A program made the translations under genes and the position numbers. Below, piece after piece: positions 1 to 5,921 of a DNA stretch of 6,379 nt (position 1 is the first letter of the stretch; the number at the start of each line of letters is the position of its first letter). The notes beneath the pieces were generated by a model. It worked only from the letters and a program-made list of their open reading frames with translations. It was not told where the DNA came from and made no database searches. This DNA comes from Lysobacterales bacterium (GTDB lineage Bacteria > Pseudomonadota > Gammaproteobacteria > Xanthomonadales > SZUA-36), in contig JARFQZ010000218.1 of the NCBI GenBank assembly GCA_029287515.1, positions 1 to 6,379 of the forward strand, written 5' to 3'.

Positions 1-314
1 ACATAATCGCGCCCCGCCCGGTCGTGAATTTTCAGCAACTGGCTGCCAAAATCATCCCAGCGCCCGGTTTCCTTCCACAGCTCAGCGGGCTGCACCGCGG
101 GCATCAGCATCTCGAGGTAGCCGGCACGGTCCATTTCTTCCCGCACGATGCATTCGACTTTTTTCAGCACCCGCCAGCCCAGGGGCGACCAGCTGTAAAT
201 ACCGGCCGTCAGTTTGCGGATCATGCCGCTGCGCAGCATTAACTGGTGACTGACGATCTCCGCGTCTGCCGGGGTTTCACGGGTCGTCATGATGTGGAAT
301 TTGCTGGTTTTCAT
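1..314 (-). CDS. proS: Prolyl-tRNA synthetase, N-terminal part (runs off left edge)
   Basis: Cytoplasmic class II aminoacyl-tRNA synthetase that attaches proline to tRNA-Pro using ATP. Only the first 104 codons are present; the reading frame is still open at base 1. The product begins MKTSKFHIMTTRETPADAEI and continues with VSHQLMLRSGMIRKLTAGIY, which matches the start of bacterial (E. coli-type) ProS almost residue for residue. Residues about 41-75 carry the class II motif 1 helix (PLGWRVLKKVECIVREEM), and PAVQPAELWKETGRW follows at about 72-86. The start at 314 is chosen because it lines up with the known family N-terminus; an internal ATG at codon 9 would cut conserved sequence. No good Shine-Dalgarno sequence lies upstream: the leader just before the start reads as CAGA repeats. 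Upstream, after a 53-base gap, is a DUF4124 gene on the same strand, so readthrough from that gene is possible. The editing domain and motifs 2 and 3 lie outside the window. Confidence 0.96.
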   Translation of the reverse strand, partial: MKTSKFHIMTTRETPADAEIVSHQLMLRSGMIRKLTAGIYSWSPLGWRVLKKVECIVREEMDRAGYLEMLMPAVQPAELWKETGRWDDFGSQLLKIHDRAGRDY

Positions 315-329
315 TCGAATTCTGTCTGT

Positions 330-342
330 CTGGTCAAACCAG
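330..342. repeat. Small hairpin in the proS leader
   Basis: CTGGT and ACCAG form a perfect 5-base stem around the 3-base loop CAA. It lies 16 bases upstream of the proS start codon, so it would fold near the 5' end of a proS leader or in the DUF4124-proS intercistronic RNA. No T-run follows on either strand, so it does not look like an intrinsic terminator. A stem this short can occur by chance. Confidence 0.35.
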
Positions 343-350
343 CAATTTTA

Positions 351-362
351 CCTGCATGCAGG
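351..362. repeat. Perfect 12-base palindrome between DUF4124 gene and proS
   Basis: CCTGCATGCAGG is its own reverse complement. It lies just after the DUF4124 stop codon (368-370, minus strand) and about 37 bases upstream of the proS start. On the minus strand it is followed at once by TAAAAT (345-350), a 5-of-6 match to a sigma-70 -10 box, but I find no credible -35 box at 16-18 bases from it. A dimeric regulator site next to a proS promoter is one reading; chance is another. There is no T-tract for a terminator. Confidence 0.4.
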
Positions 363-367
363 AAGGA

Positions 368-853
368 TTACTCGCAATTTTTAGCGATGAACTCCTTTGA
401 TTCCTCGATCAGGCCCATGCGCCGATCATCGTCCATTCGCACGCTCTCACCCGCTTCATCGGTATAGAAGACACGGCGGGCAGGCTCCATCTGTTCGAGG
501 CGTTGCCGGTGCAGTGCACACATCCGATCGGTTTCTGCCTGTGCTTCACGGCGTTCTTCCCGTTCCTTCGACATGCGCTCGCGTCTTTGCTGGGCTGCTG
601 ACTGGGGGATCTCACCCGGCTCGGCCTGGCCTTGGGACGCTGGAGCGGGTGGCTCAACGGTACCCGGCTTGTAGACTTCCTGGACGTCGATTTGCCGGGC
701 GTTGTCGTTGTCCGGGAGCCGGTCACTGTAATGAACGATGCCGTCTTCGTCCGTCCATGTGAACACTTCGGTAGCGAAGGCTGGGGTCAGTCCTGCAGAG
801 CCCGCCAAGGCCGCCGTCAGGCACAGAAGTTTGAATGCGGTGATCAGTTTCAT
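368..853 (-). CDS. DUF4124-family exported protein of unknown function
   Basis: Predicted 161-residue envelope protein. Residues 1-27 look like a Sec signal peptide: MK at the N-terminus, a hydrophobic core (LLCLTAALAGSAGL), then an AFA cleavage site before Thr28. Residues about 29-45 (EVFTWTDEDGIVHYSDR) are the classic DUF4124 motif, a short beta-rich element found at the N-terminus of many proteobacterial exported proteins. A Pro/Ala/Gln linker follows (about 62-88), then a strongly charged Arg/Glu-rich helical stretch (about 90-125), and a C-terminal block with aromatic and acidic residues. Two cysteines, C112 and C160, flank this last block and could form a disulfide in the periplasm (inference). 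The start is set at the ATG at 853, because AGGGA lies six bases upstream; a TTG two codons earlier has no usable spacing. The gene is divergent from pssA and sits 53 bases upstream of proS on the same strand. The family has no established biochemical role, so I assign none. Confidence 0.85.
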   Translation of the reverse strand: MKLITAFKLLCLTAALAGSAGLTPAFATEVFTWTDEDGIVHYSDRLPDNDNARQIDVQEVYKPGTVEPPAPASQGQAEPGEIPQSAAQQRRERMSKEREERREAQAETDRMCALHRQRLEQMEPARRVFYTDEAGESVRMDDDRRMGLIEESKEFIAKNCE

Positions 854-859
854 GGGCAA

Positions 860-864
860 TCCCT
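860..864 (-). promoter_or_regulatory. Ribosome binding site that fixes the DUF4124 protein start
   Basis: AGGGA on the minus strand ends six bases before the ATG at 853. The in-frame TTG at 859 would abut this site with no spacer, so the ATG is the likelier start. Confidence 0.6.
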
Positions 865-881
865 GCTATGAACCAGCTTTT

Positions 882-911
882 CTTATAACATAGTAGCCCG
901 ATAGTTGTCTT
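882..911 (-). promoter_or_regulatory. Candidate sigma-70 promoter for the DUF4124 gene
   Basis: On the minus strand, AAGACA (906-911; 4 of 6 to TTGACA) is followed after 18 bases by TATAAG (882-887; 5 of 6 to TATAAT). Transcription would start around 875, giving a short leader of about 20 bases with the AGGGA ribosome site in it. It was found by eye and has no experimental support. Confidence 0.42.
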
Positions 912-920
912 ATTTGGCTG

Positions 921-932
921 GCACCCAGGTGC
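921..932. repeat. Inverted repeat between the divergent promoters
   Basis: GCACC-CA-GGTGC, two 5-base perfect arms around two bases. It sits between the candidate -35 of the DUF4124 promoter (906-911) and the candidate -10 of the pssA promoter (933-938), and its right arm overlaps the TG of the extended -10 element. A protein bound here could affect either promoter, but no known regulator site is recognised. Confidence 0.3.
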
Positions 933-938
933 TATCAT
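930..938 (+). promoter_or_regulatory. Candidate extended -10 promoter for pssA-holD-rimI
   Basis: TGCTATCAT contains a TGn extension followed by TATCAT (5 of 6 to TATAAT). No convincing -35 hexamer lies 15-18 bases upstream, which fits the extended -10 class. Transcription would begin near 945, leaving a leader of about 22 bases that contains AGAGGA (955-960), the pssA ribosome binding site. Confidence 0.42.
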
Positions 939-966
939 TTCCGCATGATCAAACAGAGGAAACCCC

Positions 967-1773
967 ATGGATCCGGGTGAGAAAAAAGTCCACAAGGGAG
1001 TGTTTCTGCTGCCCAATGCACTGACAACCGGCGCCATGTTTGCGGGTTTTTATTCGATCATCTCCGGTATCAACGGGCACTTTATTGCAGGAGCGGTTGC
1101 TGTTGTCGTTGCCGGTGTGCTTGATGGACTGGATGGCAGGGTTGCCCGCCTCACCAATACCCAGAGCGAATTCGGGGTGCAATACGACAGCCTGTCTGAC
1201 CTGATTTCGTTTGGGCTGGCTCCGGCCCTGCTCGCATTCAACTGGTCACTGGCCAGCATGAGCGAGATCAGCCCGTTTGCGGGCAAGCTTGGCTGGCTGG
1301 CTGCATTCCTGTTTGCCGCCTGCGCCGCCCTGCGGCTGGCCAGGTTCAATACCCAGGCTTCAACCGAAGATAAAAGTTATTTCCAGGGGCTGGCATCACC
1401 GGCCGCAGCGGGAACCCTGGTAGCGACTATCTGGTTTTTCGCAGACCAGGGGGTCTCGGGCGAAACGGTGCGCTGGCTCCTTTGGTTCGAAACCGTCTTG
1501 CTGGGTTTGCTGATGTTTTCGCGGGTGCGCTACTTCAGCGGCAAATCCTGGCCCAGGGGTGACCGGATTCCAACGGGCTTTCTTTTCCTGGTCGTGCTGG
1601 TATTCGTTCTGCTGGCCGCAGATCCACCTTCCGTGCTGATGATTATCGGTCTTATTTATGTGTCCTCCGGTCTTGTCATGACCGTCATGGGTCGCCAGCA
1701 ATGGAAAAAACGCAGGAGCCGGCGTAAAGCACAGAAGGCCAGGTTGTCCAAAAAGGATCACCCGGAAACATGA
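967..1773 (+). CDS. pssA: CDP-diacylglycerol-serine O-phosphatidyltransferase (phosphatidylserine synthase, type II)
   Basis: Integral inner-membrane enzyme that transfers a phosphatidyl group from CDP-diacylglycerol to L-serine, giving phosphatidylserine, the precursor of phosphatidylethanolamine. The 268-residue product carries the full CDP-alcohol phosphatidyltransferase signature D-G-x2-A-R-x8-G-x3-D-x3-D at residues 53-78, with all four metal and substrate aspartates (D53, D56, D74, D78) and also R61 and G70. It is rich in hydrophobic segments, roughly 18-35, 39-55, 106-122, 141-159, 168-182, 200-218 and 222-240 by eye. The N-terminal segment KKVHKGVFLLPNALTTGAMF is typical of the Bacillus/Pseudomonas type II enzyme, not the unrelated phospholipase-D-like PssA of E. 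coli. The last 27 residues are very basic (12 Lys/Arg) and should lie in the cytoplasm. The ATG at 967 is preceded by AGAGGA with a six-base spacer. Its stop overlaps the holD start (ATGA at 1770-1773), implying translational coupling. Substrate specificity for serine is inferred from family resemblance. Confidence 0.93.
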   Translation: MDPGEKKVHKGVFLLPNALTTGAMFAGFYSIISGINGHFIAGAVAVVVAGVLDGLDGRVARLTNTQSEFGVQYDSLSDLISFGLAPALLAFNWSLASMSEISPFAGKLGWLAAFLFAACAALRLARFNTQASTEDKSYFQGLASPAAAGTLVATIWFFADQGVSGETVRWLLWFETVLLGLLMFSRVRYFSGKSWPRGDRIPTGFLFLVVLVFVLLAADPPSVLMIIGLIYVSSGLVMTVMGRQQWKKRRSRRKAQKARLSKKDHPET

Positions 1774-2213
1774 TGGAAGCTCGCCGCCGGGCCTACCTGC
1801 AGGCAATCGGTCTGGATGTCTGGACGGTCAAGCCATCCCCCGGGTCGCTCGATCGGCTCGTCCTGCAGCCCGGTAGCGGCCGGACCCTGTTGATCTGCCA
1901 GGCGCCTGAAGAGACTGCCCACCGGCTGGCAGGTGACATTGCAAGAGCCCTGGACCAGGATGTGGTCTGGGCGTGGCCGGATCCCGACGGCCGGGAGGAG
2001 AATGCCCCGTTGAAGGAAGCCGTCGGCCAGCATCTGTTCACGCGCGTTGTTATTTTTGGCGCGGCGCTGGCCAACCGGGTCTGCAAGGGCGAAGTGCCCA
2101 ACGTTATCGACTCGGCCAGCATCCTGGTCACCCGCGCTGTCGGCGAACTGGCGGTAAGTGGCAGCGCCAAGCACGCGTTCTGGGAACAGATGTCACAGTC
2201 CCGCCTGAATTAA
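1770..2213 (+). CDS. holD: DNA polymerase III psi subunit (HolD)
   Basis: Small accessory protein of the clamp-loader complex. Psi binds gamma/tau through its N-terminal peptide and binds chi (HolC), linking the loader to SSB-coated lagging-strand template. The 147-residue product resembles E. coli HolD in length and in two places. The N-terminal segment has RRAYLQAIGLDVWTV (residues 6-20) against the E. coli pattern RRDWQLQQLGITQW, keeping the leucine, glycine and tryptophan. The C-terminus has KHAFWEQM (134-141), like the E. coli segment around ALWQQI. The middle is poorly conserved, as is usual for psi. Synteny supports the call: holD directly precedes rimI in E. coli too. The start ATG overlaps the pssA stop; a second ATG follows immediately at 1773, and AGGA lies 12 bases upstream. 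Such genes are often annotated as hypothetical. The partner gene holC lies at 5482-5916 in this window. Confidence 0.78.
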   Translation: MMEARRRAYLQAIGLDVWTVKPSPGSLDRLVLQPGSGRTLLICQAPEETAHRLAGDIARALDQDVVWAWPDPDGREENAPLKEAVGQHLFTRVVIFGAALANRVCKGEVPNVIDSASILVTRAVGELAVSGSAKHAFWEQMSQSRLN

Positions 2214-2229
2214 CGGCGAGTTGAGCCGG

Positions 2230-2703
2230 ATGAGCGCCGACCCGACTACTCTGCACGCTTTGGTTCGCCGGTTGAATCCGGGTGACCTCGACCGTGTCAT
2301 CGAAATCGAGCTGTCAGCCTATCCTTATCCGTGGACCCGTGGAATTTTCGAGGACTGCCTCCGGGTCGGTTATGACTGCTGGGGTCTGCAGTTGGGGCCC
2401 GACCTGGTCGGGTACAGTATTCAGACCCAGGCCGCGGGAGAAAACCACCTTCTTAACCTGTGCATTGCGCCCGGGCACCAGGGGCAGGGTCTGGGAAAAA
2501 TCATGCTGGATCATGCGATCAGGCTGGCGCGAATGCAACATTGCTTCTGTATCTTTCTGGAGGTGCGCCCCAGCAACCCGGCAGGAATCAGGTTGTACCA
2601 GAGAAATGGATTCGAAATCGTCGGTGAACGGCCTGGCTATTACCGCTCCGACGAGGGTCGCGAAAACGCCCTCGTCATGAAGCTCGACCTCGCCGATCCC
2701 TGA
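2230..2703 (+). CDS. rimI: Ribosomal protein S18-alanine N-acetyltransferase (GNAT family)
   Basis: Cytoplasmic GNAT enzyme that acetylates the N-terminal alanine of ribosomal protein S18, using acetyl-CoA. The 157-residue product matches RimI along its length. PYPWTRGIFEDCL (residues 32-44) corresponds to the AFPWSEKTF region of E. coli. LNLCIAPGHQGQGLGKIML (75-93) holds the acetyl-CoA pyrophosphate loop (Q84-x-x-G87-x-G89). FLEVRPSNPAGIRLYQRNGF (109-128) contains E111 and Y123, which align with the E. coli catalytic pair E103 and Y115. GYYRSDEGRENALVMKL (136-152) matches the conserved C-terminal strand. The ATG at 2230 is preferred over an in-frame TTG three codons earlier, because homologues start close to the ATG; the upstream Shine-Dalgarno is weak for either. 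The gene is 16 bases after holD and is the last gene of the plus-strand operon. Confidence 0.92.
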   Translation: MSADPTTLHALVRRLNPGDLDRVIEIELSAYPYPWTRGIFEDCLRVGYDCWGLQLGPDLVGYSIQTQAAGENHLLNLCIAPGHQGQGLGKIMLDHAIRLARMQHCFCIFLEVRPSNPAGIRLYQRNGFEIVGERPGYYRSDEGRENALVMKLDLADP

Positions 2704-2722
2704 GCAGGGCTTGCAGGCTCCC
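2704..2722. other. 19-base convergent gap between rimI and valS
   Basis: Only 19 bases separate the rimI stop (2701-2703, plus) from the valS stop (2723-2725, minus). The only dyad I see is CCCTGAGCAGGG (2698-2709), which includes the end of rimI; its effective stem is four to five bases and no T-run follows on either strand. No intrinsic terminator is evident, so the two messages probably overlap at their 3' ends or end by Rho. Confidence 0.6.
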
Positions 2723-5473
2723 CTAGTCTTTCAGGGCTTCGAGCTGACGGATTTGCTGGTGCAGGTTCTCCACTGCTGCGCGATGGGCAACCAGCCTTCC
2801 CCGCTCCTGCTCGACGACTGCCGGCGGTGCGTTTTCCACAAACCGGCTGTTGGAGAGTTTGCCCTCTGACTTGCGCAGGTCGGCATTTTCCCTGTCAAGT
2901 TGTTTTGACAGCCGCGCCAGCTCTTCTTCAACATCGACCAGGCCCTTCAGCGGGATCAGAATTTTCAGGTCTCCGACCAGGGCCACGGCGCACTGAGCCG
3001 TATCGGCTGAGCTGTCCACCCAGCTGGCCGACTGGATTCGCGCCAGTTGGGAAAGAACCGGCGCAAACTGTTGCTGCCGGGTCCGGTCGCTTTCTGCACC
3101 CTCCTGGAACCAGACATCCAGGCCTTTTGAGGGCGGCAGGTTCAGTTCGGACCGGATTCGCCTGACGCCCTGGATGACTTTCTTAAGCCATTCCACGTCC
3201 GATTCCGCGGCCTCATCCAGGAGTCCGGCTTCGGGGAAGGCGCTGAGCATGATGCTGTCGCCCTCGATCTTTAGCGGTGCTTTCACTCGTTGCCAGATTT
3301 CCTCGGTAATGAAGGGCATGATGGGGTGGAGCGTTCTGAGACTGACCTCCAGGACCGTCAGCAGGGTGTGGCGGGTGGTGGCCTGTTGTTCCTCCGTACC
3401 ACTCTGAAGACTCGCTTTTGCGAATTCAAGGTACCAGTCGCAATATTCGTTCCAGATGAACTCGTACAGTGCCTGGGCCGCAAGATCCAGGCGATAGCCA
3501 CTGAAATGCTCTTCAACCTCGGCGATCATCCGGTTCAGCCGTGAGCTGATCCAGCGGTCGATCAGGCCGGGTTCAGCATCCGGGGCAGCACGTTTGCCTT
3601 CTGTTTGCATCAGAACAAAACGTGCGGCATTCCACAATTTATTGCAGAAGTTCCGGTAGCCTTCGATTCGGCCCAGGTCGAACCGGATATCGCGGCCCGT
3701 TGTGGCCAGGGCTGCGAAAGTAAACCTCAGGGCGTCTGTCCCATAAGGCGGGATGCCGTCAGGGAACTCCTTGCGGGTTGCTTTTTCGATCGCCGGCGCC
3801 ATCTGGGGCTGCATCAGGCCGGTCGTCCGTTTCTGCACCAGCGTATCCAGGTCCACACCGTCGATCAGGTCTATCGGGTCGAGCACGTTGCCCTTGGACT
3901 TTGACATTTTCTGCCCGTGGCCGTCCCGGATCAGACCGTGAATATAGACCGTTTTGAACGGCACATCGCCCATGAACTTGATACCCATCATGATCATACG
4001 GGCGACCCAGAAGAAAATGATGTCGAAGCCGGTGACCAGCACGCTGGTGGGGTAAAACCGTTTCAGGGCCTCGGTCTGTTCAGGCCATCCCAGCGTTGAA
4101 AACGGCCACAGGGCAGATGAAAACCACGTATCGAGGACATCGTCATCCTGCCTGAGCTCTACATCGTCGCCCAGTTGTGCCCGCCGGCGCGCATCTTCCT
4201 CGCTGGTACCGACATAGATGTTGCCCTCCTGGTCGTACCAGGCCGGGATTCGATGCCCCCACCACAGCTGACGGCTGATGCACCAGTCTTCTATCCGGTG
4301 CATCCAGTCAAAATAGGTTTTACTCCAGTTGGCCGGCACAAAATTGATGCGGCCGTCTTCCACTGCTTCAATCGCGGGCTTCGCTAGGGGCGCGATTTTC
4401 ACATACCACTGGTCGGTTAAATAGGGTTCCACCACGGCGTGAGATCGGTCTCCCCTGGGGATCATCAGCGAGTGGTCTTGGATTTTTTCCAGCAGGCCAA
4501 GTTTTTCAAGGTCTTCCACGATCCGTTCGCGGGCCTCGAAGCGGTCCAGCCCCCGGTAGGCTTCCGGGGCGTTCTCATTGAGGCGGGCGTCGATATCAAG
4601 CACGTTGATCAGCGGCAAATCATGCCGCTTGCCGATGTCGTAATCGTTGAAGTCATGCGCCGGCGTGATCTTGACGCAGCCGGAGCCGAATTCGGAATCG
4701 ACATACTCATCCTCAATAACCGGAATGGTCCGGCCGGTCAATGGCAGCTCCAGTTCCTGTCCAACCAGGTCCCGGTACCTTTCATCGTCGGGGTGGACAG
4801 CTACTGCGGTGTCACCCAGCAGGGTCTCCGGTCGGGTAGTGGCCACCACCAGGTGACCCTGGCCGTCCGAGCGCGGATAGCGGATGTGCCACATGTGCCC
4901 TTTTTCCTCCGTCGAAATGACTTCCAGGTCGGACAGTGCCGTGTGCAGCACCGGGTCCCAGTTCACCAGGCGCTTTCCGCGGTAGATCAGGCCTTCTTCA
5001 TACAGGGTGATGAATTCCAGCTGCACGGCTGCGGAGAGTTCCTCGTCCATCGTGAACCGGTGCCGGGACCAGTCGACCGAGGTTCCCAGCCTGCGCATTT
5101 GCCGGCTGATCGTATCACCGGAATGGGCCTTCCAGTCCCAGACGGCTTCCACGAATTTCTCACGCCCAAGGTCGTGTCTCGACTTTCCTTCAGCCAGCAG
5201 CTGTCGTTCAACAACCATCTGGGTGGCAATGCCGGCATGATCGGTGCCCGGTTGCCAGAGTGTGTCCGCGCCTTTCATACGCTGCCACCGCGTCAGGGTG
5301 TCCATGATGGTGTCCTGGAACGCATGGCCCATGTGAAGGCTGCCGGTCACATTGGGTGGCGGCAGCATGATGCAATAAGGGTGGCTGCCACCGGCGGGCT
5401 TGAACCGGGAATTTTCTTCCCATTCACGGTACCAGCGTTGTTCTATATCGACAGGGTTATAGCTCTTGTCCAT
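2723..5473 (-). CDS. valS: Valyl-tRNA synthetase, complete
   Basis: Cytoplasmic class I aminoacyl-tRNA synthetase that charges tRNA-Val with valine and hydrolyses mischarged Thr-tRNA-Val. The 916-residue product has all expected parts. PPPNVTGSLHMGHAF at 38-52 contains the HIGH-type motif (HMGH, 47-50). The CP1 editing domain runs from about 190 to 350, with the TTRPETLLGDT loop at 212-222 and GCVKITPAHDFNDY at 265-278. DWCISRQLWWGHRIPAWY lies at 396-413. The KMSKS loop is at 522-526. The anticodon-binding helical domain spans about 635-790, and a C-terminal coiled-coil tRNA-binding arm covers about 848-912. Length is slightly below the 951 residues of E. coli ValS, within the family range. 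The ATG at 5473 matches the family N-terminus (MDKSYNPVDIEQRWY); GGGGAA, overlapping the end of holC, lies about 11 bases upstream as a ribosome site. The gene follows holC by 8 bases and ends the minus-strand operon. Confidence 0.98.
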   Translation of the reverse strand: MDKSYNPVDIEQRWYREWEENSRFKPAGGSHPYCIMLPPPNVTGSLHMGHAFQDTIMDTLTRWQRMKGADTLWQPGTDHAGIATQMVVERQLLAEGKSRHDLGREKFVEAVWDWKAHSGDTISRQMRRLGTSVDWSRHRFTMDEELSAAVQLEFITLYEEGLIYRGKRLVNWDPVLHTALSDLEVISTEEKGHMWHIRYPRSDGQGHLVVATTRPETLLGDTAVAVHPDDERYRDLVGQELELPLTGRTIPVIEDEYVDSEFGSGCVKITPAHDFNDYDIGKRHDLPLINVLDIDARLNENAPEAYRGLDRFEARERIVEDLEKLGLLEKIQDHSLMIPRGDRSHAVVEPYLTDQWYVKIAPLAKPAIEAVEDGRINFVPANWSKTYFDWMHRIEDWCISRQLWWGHRIPAWYDQEGNIYVGTSEEDARRRAQLGDDVELRQDDDVLDTWFSSALWPFSTLGWPEQTEALKRFYPTSVLVTGFDIIFFWVARMIMMGIKFMGDVPFKTVYIHGLIRDGHGQKMSKSKGNVLDPIDLIDGVDLDTLVQKRTTGLMQPQMAPAIEKATRKEFPDGIPPYGTDALRFTFAALATTGRDIRFDLGRIEGYRNFCNKLWNAARFVLMQTEGKRAAPDAEPGLIDRWISSRLNRMIAEVEEHFSGYRLDLAAQALYEFIWNEYCDWYLEFAKASLQSGTEEQQATTRHTLLTVLEVSLRTLHPIMPFITEEIWQRVKAPLKIEGDSIMLSAFPEAGLLDEAAESDVEWLKKVIQGVRRIRSELNLPPSKGLDVWFQEGAESDRTRQQQFAPVLSQLARIQSASWVDSSADTAQCAVALVGDLKILIPLKGLVDVEEELARLSKQLDRENADLRKSEGKLSNSRFVENAPPAVVEQERGRLVAHRAAVENLHQQIRQLEALKD

Positions 5474-5481
5474 GTTTCTGG

Positions 5482-5916
5482 TTATTCCCCAATCTTGATG
5501 TGGGCCGGTTCGAGACCCAATTTTCGATACTCACGGAATTTTTGGCGCGAGGCTTGCCGGTCCTCTTCGGACCCCGGGACGATTTCGAGCAGCCGGCTGA
5601 AACGGGACGGGTCTGTCACCACGGCGTCAGCCAGGTTGATGACGACATCGCGGTCCGGGGTGATGTCCGTACTGCTCACGTCGATACATATCGGCGTGTT
5701 GTCAGGCGAACAGCCCCTTTGGTGGGGCAGGAAGCGTCCTGCCGGATAGTCCCACATGGTTTCGTCCAGTGAAGCCGCTTCGCCCTGGTCGGCGGCGATC
5801 ACAGCGACCCGGTGGCCCTGCTCCCAGGCCATCATCGCCAGCCTGCAAACCAGCTGATGTGCTGACTGGGCAGGGCTGGCCAGTACGTAGAAATCCACCT
5901 GGCAGTTCCCGCCCAT
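5482..5916 (-). CDS. holC: DNA polymerase III chi subunit (HolC)
   Basis: Accessory subunit of the clamp-loader complex. Chi pairs with psi and binds the C-terminal tail of SSB, tethering the replisome to single-stranded template. The 144-residue product (E. coli chi is 147) shows the family landmarks: VDFYVLAS at 7-14, QLVCRLAMMAWEQGHRVAVI at 21-40, LDETMW at 50-55 (E. coli has LDEALW), FLPH at 62-65, VVINLAD at 91-97, RLLEIVPGSEEDRQASRQKF at 108-127 and REYRKLG at 128-134. The last two parallel the E. coli helix with VVDFVPYEDSLKQLARERY, which contributes to SSB binding. The ATG at 5916 lies only 5 bases after the pepA stop and has no clear Shine-Dalgarno, so translation is probably coupled to pepA. 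A GTG at codon 7 is a possible alternative start. The order pepA-holC-valS is the same as in E. coli and Pseudomonas. Confidence 0.92.
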   Translation of the reverse strand: MGGNCQVDFYVLASPAQSAHQLVCRLAMMAWEQGHRVAVIAADQGEAASLDETMWDYPAGRFLPHQRGCSPDNTPICIDVSSTDITPDRDVVINLADAVVTDPSRFSRLLEIVPGSEEDRQASRQKFREYRKLGLEPAHIKIGE

Positions 5917-5921
5917 GCTGT

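Noticed and set aside
321..332. Three copies of TCTG (CAGA on the proS strand) just upstream of proS, possible phase-variable repeat
   Set aside because: Three tetranucleotide copies are too few for credible slippage, and proS is an essential gene unlikely to be phase variable.
397..762. A 121-codon plus-strand open frame opposite the DUF4124 gene
   Set aside because: The minus-strand frame has a signal peptide, the DUF4124 motif and a ribosome binding site; this one has none of these.
1396..1806. A 136-codon minus-strand open frame
   Set aside because: It is opposite pssA and the start of holD. The translated sequence is low in family-like motifs and rich in His/Gln/Pro, typical of a shadow frame.
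1758..2174. A 138-codon minus-strand open frame opposite holD
   Set aside because: Because holD is the less conserved gene, I considered whether this frame was real instead. The plus frame has HolD-like ends, overlaps pssA with ATGA and precedes rimI, whereas this frame has no recognisable motif.
2221..2229. TTG start for rimI three codons upstream
   Set aside because: The ATG at 2230 fits the family N-terminus and neither start has a better ribosome site; ATG is the simpler choice.
4439..5749. A 436-codon open frame on the plus strand
   Set aside because: It lies entirely antisense to valS and holC, both certain from homology. Its product has no recognisable domain and its start is a GTG inside valS. 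Long antisense frames are expected opposite GC-rich, strongly coding sequence.
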